A DNA stretch of 64,000 nt from positions 3,240 to 67,239 of the forward strand of contig CAXPDR010000039.1 of assembly GCA_964215955.1 (NCBI GenBank), read 5' to 3'. The notes under the pieces are model-generated. The model made no database searches. It was not told the origin of the DNA and was given only the letters and a program-made list of their open reading frames with translations. The DNA comes from GCA-2706205 sp964215955. Lineage in GTDB: Bacteria > Bdellovibrionota > Bacteriovoracia > Bacteriovoracales > Bacteriovoracaceae. This document shows, piece after piece, positions 16,193 through 25,859 of this stretch (position 1 is the first letter of the stretch; each line of letters opens with the position of its first letter). The position numbers and the translations under genes are program-made.

Positions 16193-17549
16193 TGAAGGAC
16201 CATTAGACTTTAAGCAAATTTACAAAGAGTTTGAGTCAAGAACTCCCTATCAAAATATTGGAAAAGTCCTATCAAGCCAAGGAATGCTTTATGAAGCAAC
16301 TCTACCTCGCGCTGTTATGGGATGTTGTGTTGAGTTTGAAACTCAAGCTGGGGATAAATGTCTTGGAGAGGTCGTAGGGATTAATGGTGATAAATGTAAA
16401 GTTATGCCTTATGATGACCTGCCAGGAATTAATTCTGAAACCAAAATATATCTAAAAGATTTAACTACGACTTTAAAAATTTCTACTGGAATGCTGGGAC
16501 GAATTGTTGACTTTCAAGGCGAGCCTATTGATGGCAAAGGTCCAATTGAAGGCCCATTTGAAGTTCGATCTATTTTTGGTGAGCCAATAAATCCACTAGA
16601 TCGACCTCCTATAAGACAACCTTTGGATACAGGAATTAATGCTATAAATTCTTTTATTACAGCCGGTAAAGGTCAGCGTTTTGCCATTATGGCAGGTTCG
16701 GGTGTAGGTAAATCTACTCTAATGGGGATGATCGCTAGAAATACGACTGCCGATATAAATGTTATCGCACTTATTGGAGAGAGGGGACGCGAGGTTTTAG
16801 AGTTCATTGAATCAGATCTTGGTCCAGAGGGTTTAGCCCGTTCCGTTATTGTTGTTGCAACTTCAGATAAGTCTCCACTTATTAGGGCCAAGGCAGCTTA
16901 CACAGCTACTACAATTTCCGAATATTTTAGAGATTTAAATAATGATGTCATTCTAATGATGGATTCAATTACTCGTTTTGCCATGGCCAATAGAGAAATT
17001 GGTATGAGTTCAGGTGAGCCCCCTGGGCAAAAAGGTTATGGACCATCAGTTTTTGCAAAACTACCTAAGCTGATGGAAAGAGCTGGAACGAAAAGAGATG
17101 CAGGAACTATAACTGGTGTTTATACTGTATTAGTCGAAGGCGGGGATATGGATGAGCCAATTGCAGATGCTGTAAGAGCGATCGCGGATGGACATATCGT
17201 TTTAAGTCGAGAACTAGCTTCGAGAAACCATTATCCGGCTATTGATGTTTTAGATTCTGTATCTAGGGTTATGAGTAAGGTCGTTTCAAGAGAACATAAT
17301 ATTGTCGCAAGCCATTTAAGAGACTTAATGGGAGCTTATAAAGAGTCAGAAGATCTTATTAATGTTGGTGCTTATGCACGTGGAACAAATCCTAAGGTTG
17401 ATAAAGCAATGGTCGTTCATACTGATTTATTAAATTTACTGCAACAAAGAGTAGAAGAAGCCTCAAATATTGATGATACTTATGATCGAATGGTAGATAT
17501 TGCGAGGAAGGGAGAGACTGAAGTTGACCCTGATTATTTGGAGAATTAG
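16185..17549 (+). CDS. fliI: Flagellar export ATPase FliI
   Basis: A 454-residue F1-beta-like ATPase that energises flagellar protein export. Walker A GSGVGKST lies at 171-178, followed by VIALIGERGREVLEF and the Walker B region DVILMMDSITRFAMA. GEPPGQKGYGPSVFAKLPKL (about 277-296) is characteristic of type III ATPases. Length and order are standard. It overlaps fliH by 8 nt and is followed by fliJ after 4 nt. Confidence 0.98.
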   Translation: MNNEGPLDFKQIYKEFESRTPYQNIGKVLSSQGMLYEATLPRAVMGCCVEFETQAGDKCLGEVVGINGDKCKVMPYDDLPGINSETKIYLKDLTTTLKISTGMLGRIVDFQGEPIDGKGPIEGPFEVRSIFGEPINPLDRPPIRQPLDTGINAINSFITAGKGQRFAIMAGSGVGKSTLMGMIARNTTADINVIALIGERGREVLEFIESDLGPEGLARSVIVVATSDKSPLIRAKAAYTATTISEYFRDLNNDVILMMDSITRFAMANREIGMSSGEPPGQKGYGPSVFAKLPKLMERAGTKRDAGTITGVYTVLVEGGDMDEPIADAVRAIADGHIVLSRELASRNHYPAIDVLDSVSRVMSKVVSREHNIVASHLRDLMGAYKESEDLINVGAYARGTNPKVDKAMVVHTDLLNLLQQRVEEASNIDDTYDRMVDIARKGETEVDPDYLEN

Positions 17550-17553
17550 GTAA

Positions 17554-18006
17554 ATGAAAGGTTATAAATTTAAATTGGAAGCTGTTCTAAAAGTTAGAAA
17601 ATTAAAAGAAGAACAATGTAAAATGGAAATTGGTCGTATCCAAGTTCAAATTAATAAGCTTAAAACTGAAGTAAAAAACCATGAAGCAGGTATTCAACAA
17701 GCATACGATTCTCAAGAAAAGTTGATGGAAGATGGAGTGAATGGTACAGAGATAAAATTTTATCCATTTTTTGTCTCTGGGAAAAGAGCTCATATTCAAG
17801 CTATTCAAAATGAAATCCAATCTCTTACAGAGCAAGTAAACGATAAATATGAAAATCTAAAAATTCTCAGAGGTGATGTTAAGGTGATTGAAGAGATGAA
17901 AGAGAAAGATGTGTTAAAATATAAGAAAGCACTTCAAAAGAAACAATTTGAAAATATTGAAGAACAAGTCCAAAACTGGAATCAATTTAAAAAGGTTATT
18001 TTATGA
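17554..18006 (+). CDS. fliJ: Flagellar export protein FliJ
   Basis: A 150-residue, highly charged, almost wholly helical coiled-coil protein directly behind fliI. The N-terminus KFKLEAVLKVRKLKEEQCK fits the FliJ family pattern (aromatic, then LxxVLxxR). FliJ forms the stalk in the FliI hexamer and connects to FlhA. AGGTAA precedes the ATG. The stop overlaps the next start by 4 nt (ATGA). Called from position plus coiled-coil character, since FliJ sequences diverge. Confidence 0.88.
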   Translation: MKGYKFKLEAVLKVRKLKEEQCKMEIGRIQVQINKLKTEVKNHEAGIQQAYDSQEKLMEDGVNGTEIKFYPFFVSGKRAHIQAIQNEIQSLTEQVNDKYENLKILRGDVKVIEEMKEKDVLKYKKALQKKQFENIEEQVQNWNQFKKVIL

Positions 18007-18536
18007 GAATTGGAAGTTTTTTATTAATTTTTCTTGTAACACTTACCGTTTTTGCCAATGAGGAAGGTAAGAAGTTTAAAGAAGAAATTATTAATGAAAA
18101 AGTGAAGAAAGAGGTTGATCGACAAATAGATTTGATCAAAAAGAAATCTATAGCAAAGCTAACGAAAGAGCTTATGGATAAGGAAAGAGAGCTAGAATCA
18201 CAAAGAAAAGAAATTGAGAAAGAAAGAGAGCAATTGAAAATAAGTGAACAATCTTTACTAAAAAAAATGGAAGAGTTTGAATTAAGAAAGAAAAAAGTTA
18301 TTGGTTGTATTGACGATAATAAAAAAGGTCAGTCTATGCGAGTGAGACAACTTGTAGATGTCATCTCTAATATGAAACCGCAGAAGGCAGCAGACTTATT
18401 GTCTGTTCAGGAAAGTCAAATATCCATTAAAATATTGGAAAAAATTGAAGCACAAAAGGCATCAAAGATTTTTAACCTTATGGATAAGGAAGTTTCTGCC
18501 CGACTTCAAAAACAGTATCTGAATATGCAACAATAA
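18003..18536 (+). CDS. MotE-like (MgtE N-domain) flagellar chaperone
   Basis: A 177-residue exported protein: signal peptide about 1-19 (ending TVFA-NEE), a long charged coiled coil (about 25-105), then a C-terminal MgtE-N-like bundle (MKPQKAADLLSVQESQISIKILEKI in part: NMKPQKAADLLSVQESQ). It matches the architecture of MotE-type proteins encoded in flagellar operons of delta-like bacteria, epsilonproteobacteria and others. Related MotE proteins stabilise the periplasmic MotB-MotC stator assembly; that role here is by analogy. It overlaps fliJ by 4 nt. Confidence 0.8.
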   Translation: MRIGSFLLIFLVTLTVFANEEGKKFKEEIINEKVKKEVDRQIDLIKKKSIAKLTKELMDKERELESQRKEIEKEREQLKISEQSLLKKMEEFELRKKKVIGCIDDNKKGQSMRVRQLVDVISNMKPQKAADLLSVQESQISIKILEKIEAQKASKIFNLMDKEVSARLQKQYLNMQQ

Positions 18537-18567
18537 TAAACTGAGAGTAGTATAAGGAGTAAATTAC

Positions 18568-19911
18568 TTGAATATAATGAATACACCACATTTACCAATG
18601 CAAGGAAAGGGGATAAACCCTGAAAGTGGTGATTTATTAAGTAATCTTGGCTCTAATATAAATTTAGATCCAGAATCCCTTAAGCTTTTAGAGCAGTCGA
18701 GTCTAGAACAAGGTGTTGATTTCGGAAAAGTTTTGGAAGCTACTCAAAAGGGGCAAGATCCTAAAGCCGTTATTGAATTACTTAAAAGCGAAAAAGAATT
18801 AAGTACTAAAGCAGGTAATGAGCTCATCCAAAATGGAAAACAATCAAATATTTTGGAGAACAGTCAAGGTGCTAAAATCTCTGAAAATCAAGCAGAGTTA
18901 GCTAATATATTGGGAAAAAATAATCAGCTTAAACCGGAAATGTTAGGACATTCTTTGAAGAATGTAGAGCAAACCCAAAATCAAAATTCAGTTCTTAACA
19001 ATTCAGGAACAGGGAATAAACTTGATAATACTTTAGGTCTTGAAGGAAAAATCCCACAAGTTCAAGTAAAAGGTCAGCAAGCTCTTCAGACAAAAAGTAA
19101 TGCTTTAGTAAGTCAGGCGAATAAAAACCAAGCTAAAATTTCAAATGAAAGCCAAAAAGGGTTAGTGAATTTAAATGAGTTTATTTCTAAGCAGAGCCCA
19201 TCAATGCAGGCTAATATAGCAAAGAAAGCTTACAAACCAATGACAGACTCTATGTTCAATAAAAAAGTGGAGGCTGGATTACCAGAAGTTACTAGTATTC
19301 AAAGAAATCAAACCAAACTTCAAGATATAATGTTTAATCAGGCTAATGCTGAAGGTAGCATGGAAAATGGTTTCGAAGGTTCTCAATTTGATGGCCAAAC
19401 TATGGCTTCAAAAAATAATACGTCGAATGAGGTACAGCCAGTCGGTAAGGTCTTTGATATCAATAGTCTTTCAAAGTTAGATTCAACGAATCAGGTTATC
19501 TCAAAAGTACAGGACTATATCATTCAAACAAAAGCCGGTAATAATCCAGAGGTCGAAGTTTCATTCCATCATGACGAATTAGGAAAAGTTGATTTGTTAG
19601 TTCAAAAAGATAAAGGTGATCAAGTTAGATTGATGATTGGTACAAATTCTAAAGAAGGAAGTCACTTCTTTACACAAAATCAAAGAGAACTTTTAAGTAC
19701 TTTAAACAATTCTGGGATTCAAATCTCTGATTTTAAATTAGAAAGTTCAAATCTAAATAATAATTCTAATAATTCACAAGATAGCTCTAGTAGAGAGCAG
19801 TTTGCGAAAGGAAATGGACAACAACAACATAATTCAGAAAGCGGTAAGAGAGATCAAGAAAGTAGGAAACGCTCAGAATTATGGGAACAATTTAGTAAGG
19901 AAGCTGCTTAA
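18568..19911 (+). CDS. fliK: Flagellar hook-length control protein FliK
   Basis: A 447-residue protein. The N-terminal two thirds is Gln/Asn/Ser/Lys-rich and low in structure, as expected of the molecular ruler. Residues about 310-395 hold the conserved hook-length domain (PEVEVSFHHDELGKVDLLVQ, then an LSTLNNSGIQISDFKLES end). The C-terminal tail is again Asn/Gln/Ser-rich. The TTG start is 8 nt from AAGGAG; the ATG at 18577 is too far from it. It overlaps flgD by 1 nt (TAATG), pairing ruler and hook-cap genes. Confidence 0.92.
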   Translation: MNIMNTPHLPMQGKGINPESGDLLSNLGSNINLDPESLKLLEQSSLEQGVDFGKVLEATQKGQDPKAVIELLKSEKELSTKAGNELIQNGKQSNILENSQGAKISENQAELANILGKNNQLKPEMLGHSLKNVEQTQNQNSVLNNSGTGNKLDNTLGLEGKIPQVQVKGQQALQTKSNALVSQANKNQAKISNESQKGLVNLNEFISKQSPSMQANIAKKAYKPMTDSMFNKKVEAGLPEVTSIQRNQTKLQDIMFNQANAEGSMENGFEGSQFDGQTMASKNNTSNEVQPVGKVFDINSLSKLDSTNQVISKVQDYIIQTKAGNNPEVEVSFHHDELGKVDLLVQKDKGDQVRLMIGTNSKEGSHFFTQNQRELLSTLNNSGIQISDFKLESSNLNNNSNNSQDSSSREQFAKGNGQQQHNSESGKRDQESRKRSELWEQFSKEAA

Positions 19912-20957
19912 TGCCTGAAATGGGAAAACCCATTAATTCAACTGCAAGAAACTATCAAAATGTTCAGATGGCGCCTAAGAACTTTGCTGGAAGAAGCGAG
20001 GATCAAATTTCTGGCAATCAAAGACAAATTAATGCAAGAGAGAAAGAGAGACTAATAAATAAGATTACTGGTTATAAAGAGAAAGATCCTTTAGTTGTTG
20101 ATGGTGAGAATCATAACAAAATGGGGAAGGATGAATTTTTAAAACTACTTACAGTTCAGCTCCAAAATCAAGATCCATTAAATCCAATGAAACAGGATAA
20201 AATGGCGGCTGAATTAGCTCAGTTTTCACAATTAGAACAATTATCGAATTTAAATAAAAAGTTCGATGGTCTAACTAAAAATCAAAATGTTCAAGATAAG
20301 TTTTACGGTGCAAGTTTTCTTGGAAAAGAAGTCGTAACAACTGGATCTTCTCTTAATTTTGCAGGAGAAGGAACGGATGCTGATATTTTATTCACTTTAG
20401 AAAAACCAGCGAATAAAGTCCTTGTTAGAATTTTTGATAGTTCTAATAATATGGTCGGGGAAATGTGGAAAGAAAATATTGGACGAGGAAATCAAACTGT
20501 TTCGTGGGATGGTATGCAATTAGATAATACCATGGCCGGTGCAGGAGAATTTCGAACACAAGTTTACGCATGGGACCAGTATGCAGATCCAATAGATGTA
20601 AAAACTAAAACTACTGGTAAAGTTGAATCCGTGTTCTTTGAAAATGGTGAAACTGTCCTTAAAGTTGATGGTAAAAAAGTTTTCTTAAGGGATGTTGATA
20701 GCTTTCATACTCCTGGTATGATGAAGCCAGCGGCTCCGAACATGCAAGGTGGGCAACAGGTTCAAGCACCTGCCGTGAATACAGGTAGAAGAATGGATTC
20801 TCCACTTAACGGGGTAAAAAATTCTGGATCAAATTTGCCTCTTGCGCAAAATGTTCAAGCTAAAGTAAACTTAAATAAGATTAATAACCAAAGTGGTATG
20901 AATCGTTATCAAGAACAAATTCCAACAACTGGAATAACTTCTGTATACGATGAATAA
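19911..20957 (+). CDS. flgD: Flagellar hook-capping protein FlgD
   Basis: A 348-residue hook cap. The FlgD signature (about 67-110) is clear: DEFLKLLTVQLQNQDPLNPM followed by AAELAQFSQLEQLSNLN. A FlgD Ig-like/tudor section follows (VLVRIFDSSNNMV, then GNQTVSWDGMQLDN). It is longer than common FlgD (about 220-240 residues) through a roughly 65-residue N-terminal lead and a 95-residue Gln/Asn/Pro-rich C-terminal extension. The start overlaps the fliK stop. Confidence 0.94.
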   Translation: MPEMGKPINSTARNYQNVQMAPKNFAGRSEDQISGNQRQINAREKERLINKITGYKEKDPLVVDGENHNKMGKDEFLKLLTVQLQNQDPLNPMKQDKMAAELAQFSQLEQLSNLNKKFDGLTKNQNVQDKFYGASFLGKEVVTTGSSLNFAGEGTDADILFTLEKPANKVLVRIFDSSNNMVGEMWKENIGRGNQTVSWDGMQLDNTMAGAGEFRTQVYAWDQYADPIDVKTKTTGKVESVFFENGETVLKVDGKKVFLRDVDSFHTPGMMKPAAPNMQGGQQVQAPAVNTGRRMDSPLNGVKNSGSNLPLAQNVQAKVNLNKINNQSGMNRYQEQIPTTGITSVYDE

Positions 20958-20965
20958 AGGGTTAA

Positions 20966-21376
20966 ATGACTAAGGATATTAATAACATTCTTATTCCTAA
21001 TGTAACGAAGACATCTACTCAGAAAAAAGTAGATCTTTCGAACCGTCTTCCTAAAGCAGGGGAGAAGAGTGAATTTAAGAATATTCTTGATGCTAAAGTC
21101 GAAGGTAAACCCCTCCACGGTGGTATTAATTTAAGCTCACATGCTGCTAAAAGGTTAGAAGAAAGAAAAATCGATTTTAACGGTGATGAGTATACAAAAG
21201 TAAAAGATGCGATGGCGAAACTCAAAGCTAAAGGTGGGCAGAATTCGTTAATTGTATCAGACAAAGCAGCCTATATTGTTGATGTAAAAAACAATAAACT
21301 GGTAACTGCTGTAGATAAGGGAAGTATGTCGGATAATATTTTTACAAAAATAGATTCGACTATGTTTATAAATTAA
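20966..21376 (+). CDS. Flagellar operon protein, TIGR02530 type
   Basis: A 136-residue protein between flgD and flgE, the fixed place of this small flagellar family. Its core (about 52-133) has the family pattern: LSSHAAKRLEERKIDF, then KDAMAKLKAKGGQNSLIVSD, then an AYIVDVKNNKLVTAVDK strand pair and an ending near TMFIN. Its molecular role is unsettled; location suggests hook assembly. It lies 8 nt after flgD. Confidence 0.88.
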   Translation: MTKDINNILIPNVTKTSTQKKVDLSNRLPKAGEKSEFKNILDAKVEGKPLHGGINLSSHAAKRLEERKIDFNGDEYTKVKDAMAKLKAKGGQNSLIVSDKAAYIVDVKNNKLVTAVDKGSMSDNIFTKIDSTMFIN

Positions 21377-21505
21377 TTTTGGGAAACAGGAAGTTTCTAA
21401 GTTTTGAGGAATTGGTAAAGAGGTTGGTCCTTTCCGGGAACCTTTAGCTGATGGTTTTTTATACCAGGCAAATCATTTCTTCTTTTAGTTCTAGGAGGGA
21501 CATAC

Positions 21506-22786
21506 ATGGGTATTCTATCGTCTTTTAACATTGGTGTTTCAGGTTTACATGCTGCTGGTTCAGCTATGAGTGTTACCGGTGATAACATCGCCAACGCAGG
21601 AACATTTGGTTTTAAAGGTTCAAGAGCAGAGTTTCAAGATCTATTATCTAAATCTTTAAAAGGAATTGATGGTGGAGATCAAATTGGTTCTGGTACAAAA
21701 CTGGCACACGTTACAGCAAAGTTTACTCAGGGTAATATTAATAGGACTGAAAGCATCACAGACTTAGCTATCAATGGTAATGGATTCTTCTCATTAGAAA
21801 CTCCAAAGGGAAGAGGGTTTACTAGAGATGGTTCTTTCCACTTTGATAAAGAAGGACAACTTATAAATGGTGATGGTTATCCAGTTCTTGGTTTTCAGGC
21901 CAATGACGAAGGTAAAATCACTCAAAAAATGGGGAAAATTAAATTAGGAAACACAACAATTCCTGCTGAACCTACAAAGAAAGTCTCAGTATCTATGAAC
22001 TTAGACTCAAGAGCTGACATTCAGCAATTTGATATAACAAATCCTGAAAAAACGTCTAACTTTAATACTACAATTGCTGTATTTGATAATGTCGGTACTC
22101 AGAGATTAGTGACAATGTATTTTAATAAAGTAGCTGATGGGCAATGGCAATACCACGCAACAGTTCCAGGTGAGGATGCACAAGGTGGACAACCAGGAAC
22201 ACTTGTAGAAATGGGAACAGGTACTTTACAGTTCGACCCTAAAGGTAAGTTACAAACAGAAACTTCGACACTTAGTGCGTTTAATTTCAATAAAGGTGCT
22301 GAACCTGGTCAAGCAATTGAATTTGACTTTGGTGAATCATTAACTGAAGGTGGTGAAGGTGATGATGCAACTACACAATTTGGATCAGCCTCTTCTATTG
22401 CAAGACACACACAAGATGGTGCGAGTGCAGCGACTCTTTCATCCTTATCATTTAATGACGATGGAGTTCTAACTGCGGCATATGATAATGGTTCTATGAG
22501 AGACGTAGCACAAGTTTCAATTGCAAAATTCGAAAATAATGAAGGTTTATTTAAAATGGGTAAAAACCTATTTAAAGAAACTAGAAAGTCTGGACAAGCT
22601 GCAATTGGAAAGCCAGGAGCTGATGGAAGAGGTGATGTTATGGCCAAATCAATAGAGCTTTCTAACGTTGATATCGCAGATGAATTTATCAACCTAATGA
22701 ACGCTCAAAGAAATTTCCAAGCAAATACTAAAACGATTACAACTGCTGATCAAATGCTTCAGGAAGTTCTTAATATTAAAAGATAA
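21506..22786 (+). CDS. flgE: Flagellar hook protein FlgE
   Basis: A 426-residue hook subunit. The N-terminus carries the rod/hook motif (GVSGLHAAGSAMSVTGDNIA, then NAGTFGFKGSRAEFQD). A DLAINGNGFF motif lies at about 85-100. The C-terminus has SNVDIADEFINLMNAQRNFQ and ends VLNIKR, both classical. AGGAGG precedes the ATG. A 129-nt gap before it is larger than elsewhere in the operon and could hold an extra promoter, but I could not identify one with confidence. A strong terminator follows. Confidence 0.97.
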   Translation: MGILSSFNIGVSGLHAAGSAMSVTGDNIANAGTFGFKGSRAEFQDLLSKSLKGIDGGDQIGSGTKLAHVTAKFTQGNINRTESITDLAINGNGFFSLETPKGRGFTRDGSFHFDKEGQLINGDGYPVLGFQANDEGKITQKMGKIKLGNTTIPAEPTKKVSVSMNLDSRADIQQFDITNPEKTSNFNTTIAVFDNVGTQRLVTMYFNKVADGQWQYHATVPGEDAQGGQPGTLVEMGTGTLQFDPKGKLQTETSTLSAFNFNKGAEPGQAIEFDFGESLTEGGEGDDATTQFGSASSIARHTQDGASAATLSSLSFNDDGVLTAAYDNGSMRDVAQVSIAKFENNEGLFKMGKNLFKETRKSGQAAIGKPGADGRGDVMAKSIELSNVDIADEFINLMNAQRNFQANTKTITTADQMLQEVLNIKR

Positions 22787-22824
22787 TTAGATTACTTATA
22801 CACACACACAAATTAAGTAAAATT

Positions 22825-22856
22825 AAGGGCCTTGAATGAGGCCCTTTTGTTTTTTC
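22825..22856 (+). terminator. Intrinsic terminator of the flagellar operon
   Basis: A perfect 7-bp GC-rich stem (AAGGGCC / GGCCCTT) with an 8-nt loop is followed by TTTTGTTTTTT. It lies 39 nt after flgE and closes the operon. It also argues against any start for the next gene upstream of 22895. Confidence 0.92.
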
Positions 22857-22894
22857 TCTCTATAAATAATATAAAATTTTGTCATAATGTTCTT

Positions 22895-24202
22895 ATGGAT
22901 AGTTTTTGGAATTTTATAGATAGAATTGGGCCTCAAGTTGATGAAGAGTCTAATTACAGTAAATTATTTAAAGTAAGAATGTTTACTTTCACCCTGATGT
23001 TCATTCTTTTATTTACTGTAATATTTTCAGTTATAAGTGTCCTTTTTTCAATGCAAATACAGCTTGAAATTACTTTTATCTTAATTCCTGAATGTTTAAT
23101 CTTATTATATTTGAATAATAAACTTAATAGAACAGAAGAAATGATTACTTTCTTTTGTTCTAGTTTTCTCCTTCTTGTGACTTATTTTACGATTGAGGCA
23201 GGAGCATTTGTTAACTCAACAATTCTATGGTTTTCTATTGTTCCTGTTCTCGTGACTTTTATTGGTGGAAAAGCATGGGGAGCATTTGTAGGGCTATTAA
23301 CTGTAGGTTGTATTCTCTTTATTGATTATAAATTAGCAGCAAATGGCTTCATCCTCAGAGAAGGATTAAGTTTTGATAATTATAGAAAAATTAATAATAC
23401 TAATTTAACAGCTCTGACACTTTTTATTTATATTTTTATCTCAGTTGTATTAATGAATTACAAAAAAGTGGAAGAGTCTTTGATGAGAGTTAAGACTTCA
23501 ATTTTGGATCAATCTAAAGCATATTTAATTACTAAATTATCCGCAGGAATTAGTCATGAAATAAATAATCCTCTGACCGCTGTGAGATTTGCTAATGAAA
23601 TTATAAAGATGAGTATTAAAAAAAGAGAAAATATAGACTTTGATCGCCTAGAGAAAATGTGTGAAAAAATAGATAATAACATTGATAGAGCTTCAGAGGT
23701 AATTGGTGCATTAAAAGATTTATCAACAGAAGATCAAGATTTAAAATTTGAATATGTCGAAATAAGCCAAATTATTAATGAGGTTCAATCTATTCTAGGT
23801 CGTGACCTTCTTCGAAATAATATAGCTTTAAAAGTTACTAATGATATTTTCTTAGATGAAAAATTATTTTGTAATAAAAATAAGATCGTAGAGGCATTAG
23901 TGCTACTTATAAATAATTCTATTTTCGAGATAAAAAAAGTAAATGCTAAGCAGCAAATAGATTTGAACTTATATAGACAGAAGAATGATTTATTATTTGA
24001 TGTTGTTGATTGGGGAAATGGCGTAGATAAACATAATGAAGATAAAATATTCGATCCATTTTTCACTCTTAATGATATTGACGAGGGAATGGGATTAGGT
24101 CTCACAATTGCCTCATATATTGCCAAAAAACATTCTGGTGAAGTAAGTTATTTTAGAAATAAAGATACGACTCATTTTAGACTAAAAATAGCTGTTGTAT
24201 AA
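22895..24202 (+). CDS. Orphan membrane histidine kinase
   Basis: A 435-residue sensor kinase. Residues about 28-185 contain five or six membrane helices and no recognisable extracellular domain. The dimerisation/phosphoacceptor box is SHEINNPL with His221. The HATPase domain (about 300-433) has an N box (LLINNSIFEI), a G1 box (DVVDWGNGVD), an F box (IFDPFF) and a G2 box (GMGLGLTIA). The frame is open to a TTG at 22832, but that codon lies inside the flgE terminator, so the ATG at 22895 is taken although it lacks a good Shine-Dalgarno site. No response regulator is adjacent; partner and signal are unknown. Confidence 0.9.
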   Translation: MDSFWNFIDRIGPQVDEESNYSKLFKVRMFTFTLMFILLFTVIFSVISVLFSMQIQLEITFILIPECLILLYLNNKLNRTEEMITFFCSSFLLLVTYFTIEAGAFVNSTILWFSIVPVLVTFIGGKAWGAFVGLLTVGCILFIDYKLAANGFILREGLSFDNYRKINNTNLTALTLFIYIFISVVLMNYKKVEESLMRVKTSILDQSKAYLITKLSAGISHEINNPLTAVRFANEIIKMSIKKRENIDFDRLEKMCEKIDNNIDRASEVIGALKDLSTEDQDLKFEYVEISQIINEVQSILGRDLLRNNIALKVTNDIFLDEKLFCNKNKIVEALVLLINNSIFEIKKVNAKQQIDLNLYRQKNDLLFDVVDWGNGVDKHNEDKIFDPFFTLNDIDEGMGLGLTIASYIAKKHSGEVSYFRNKDTTHFRLKIAVV

Positions 24203-24252
24203 AGAATGAACTGCATGCTTTTCTGCAATTTTGAATGCCCTTTATATTCTAG

Positions 24253-25812
24253 TTAAATTGGAGAATAACGACTTGGAGAAATGATATTGTTGGGATCAAA
24301 TACGTCTTTAATACCTTTTAAAATCCTGTCATATTCTTTATTTGTTCCGAAAAAAAGGTGGTAGTTTTTAATATCAGTTCTATAGGGAGTATGGCCATTT
24401 TGCATGAGAACTTGATTCAATTTGCGAATACAGTCATGGGCTTTAAAAGCTTGATGACTTTCAAAGTCAATACTCACGACAGCTTCTAATAAGTCTTCAG
24501 TTATGGGATTTAAAGTTATCGAAGGAGTGAAATTAAAACTATTACAAACATCTTCAATGATAAAAACCATATCATTACAGGAATCTTTTTCTAATTTTGT
24601 TATTGGGAGACAGTAACAAAATCCTCGCTTTGAATGGTCGACCTTTTCATGTAGTGAATCTTGAGTCTTGTAACTATTTAAATCTAAAACGCTACTTAGT
24701 GCCGCGTCCGTTGGATGGCCATTGTATAAAGTTCTAAATGGCTTTGTTGCTTGCATTAAAGATTTAATCTTTTTTACATTGAAAACTCTAAGAATAACTT
24801 CTAATACATTTAATAAGTTATAATTAAAGAATGTAACCTTACAAAAAGGTTTTAATTTAGCTCTAAGAATTATCAGTTTGATTATATTTACAAGATATAT
24901 ATTAGAGGAGATCACTCCTGTAGCCACCCATGGGGTTTTAAGTGCCTTCGTAAGTAGTATTCTTGGGTCTGTTTTCTTATGAACTTTATTTTGCTCTAGA
25001 ACGAATTCGAGGTGATTATGAATGGCACCTATTGCTCTTTCTCTGTTAGCAAGATGAAAGATAGAATCAATAATATTATCATCCATCAGATATTTAAAAT
25101 TAGTCAAACTATTTGAGAAATGATTGATTGAATTATAATTTAGTTGTACTAGTGTGTTATATTTTTTTCTTTTATGAAGTTTTAAATTTACTTTAGTCAC
25201 TATCCCAAAATTACTTTGCAAAAATAAACCTGTAAGTTCTGGTCCAACACCATGTTTATACAAAAACTTTGTTTTACTGTTTGAAAATCTTTCCTGACCT
25301 GTATGAATAACTTCTCCGGAAGGTAGAAGAACTTCTAGGCTAATTAGACTTGAAACTCGTAAATCGTTGTACGAAATACCTCTTTCTAAAATATTCCCTA
25401 TAATACTGGTATCCTTTGAACTTCCTGTAACATCTATAAAGTATTTAGAATTATTTTTTTTAAGAAAGTCTGAAAGCTGTGCTTGGGTAACACCAGGCTC
25501 AATGGAAATGACACCAAACTGACTATCATAGTTCGTAATTTCAGTCATTTCACTTAGGTTTAGTATAATGGAGTCCTTATCTGGTGGAACTTTTGAACCT
25601 AAGCCCCAGTTTCGACCAGTGCTTATAGGGTAAATAGTTAAATTATTTTCATTTGCATGTTTTAAGACTTCTTTTATCTCTTTTATGCAAACGGGGAAGA
25701 ACTCCTGAGTATTATCGGCTAAAAATTTTGTTACGTTAGATCCATTAAAATTTCTTGATTTTGTCAACATACTCATCTTTGAATCATATGATAGCCTTGG
25801 TCTTAAAGGCAA
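24253..25812 (-). CDS. FAD-linked oxidase, 4-cresol dehydrogenase/VAO-like
   Basis: A 519-residue PCMH-type flavoenzyme. The FAD-binding half (about 30-215) has PISTGRNWGLGSKVPPD and a GNILERGISYND segment, both reminiscent of the vanillyl-alcohol oxidase/p-cresol methylhydroxylase branch. The C-terminus ends FDPNNIISPSRY, the family's usual end. The substrate cannot be inferred. The outermost start is TTG (25812), with no Shine-Dalgarno site; ATGs at 25776 and 25770 are alternatives. It lies 47 nt behind the TolC-like gene on the same strand and may be read with the efflux operon. Confidence 0.85.
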   Translation of the reverse strand: MPLRPRLSYDSKMSMLTKSRNFNGSNVTKFLADNTQEFFPVCIKEIKEVLKHANENNLTIYPISTGRNWGLGSKVPPDKDSIILNLSEMTEITNYDSQFGVISIEPGVTQAQLSDFLKKNNSKYFIDVTGSSKDTSIIGNILERGISYNDLRVSSLISLEVLLPSGEVIHTGQERFSNSKTKFLYKHGVGPELTGLFLQSNFGIVTKVNLKLHKRKKYNTLVQLNYNSINHFSNSLTNFKYLMDDNIIDSIFHLANRERAIGAIHNHLEFVLEQNKVHKKTDPRILLTKALKTPWVATGVISSNIYLVNIIKLIILRAKLKPFCKVTFFNYNLLNVLEVILRVFNVKKIKSLMQATKPFRTLYNGHPTDAALSSVLDLNSYKTQDSLHEKVDHSKRGFCYCLPITKLEKDSCNDMVFIIEDVCNSFNFTPSITLNPITEDLLEAVVSIDFESHQAFKAHDCIRKLNQVLMQNGHTPYRTDIKNYHLFFGTNKEYDRILKGIKDVFDPNNIISPSRYSPI

Positions 25813-25859
25813 TGGGAGAAGGTGAGGAAGTGTTTCCTAGTGTTTCCTATAAGACAAGG

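Noticed and set aside
21377..21505. FliA-type promoter before flgE
   Set aside because: A TAAA is present but no GCCGATAA-like -10 at the right distance; the match was too weak to annotate.
22832..22894. TTG start that would lengthen the histidine kinase by 21 residues
   Set aside because: The codon lies inside the flgE terminator hairpin, so the transcript would rarely contain it.
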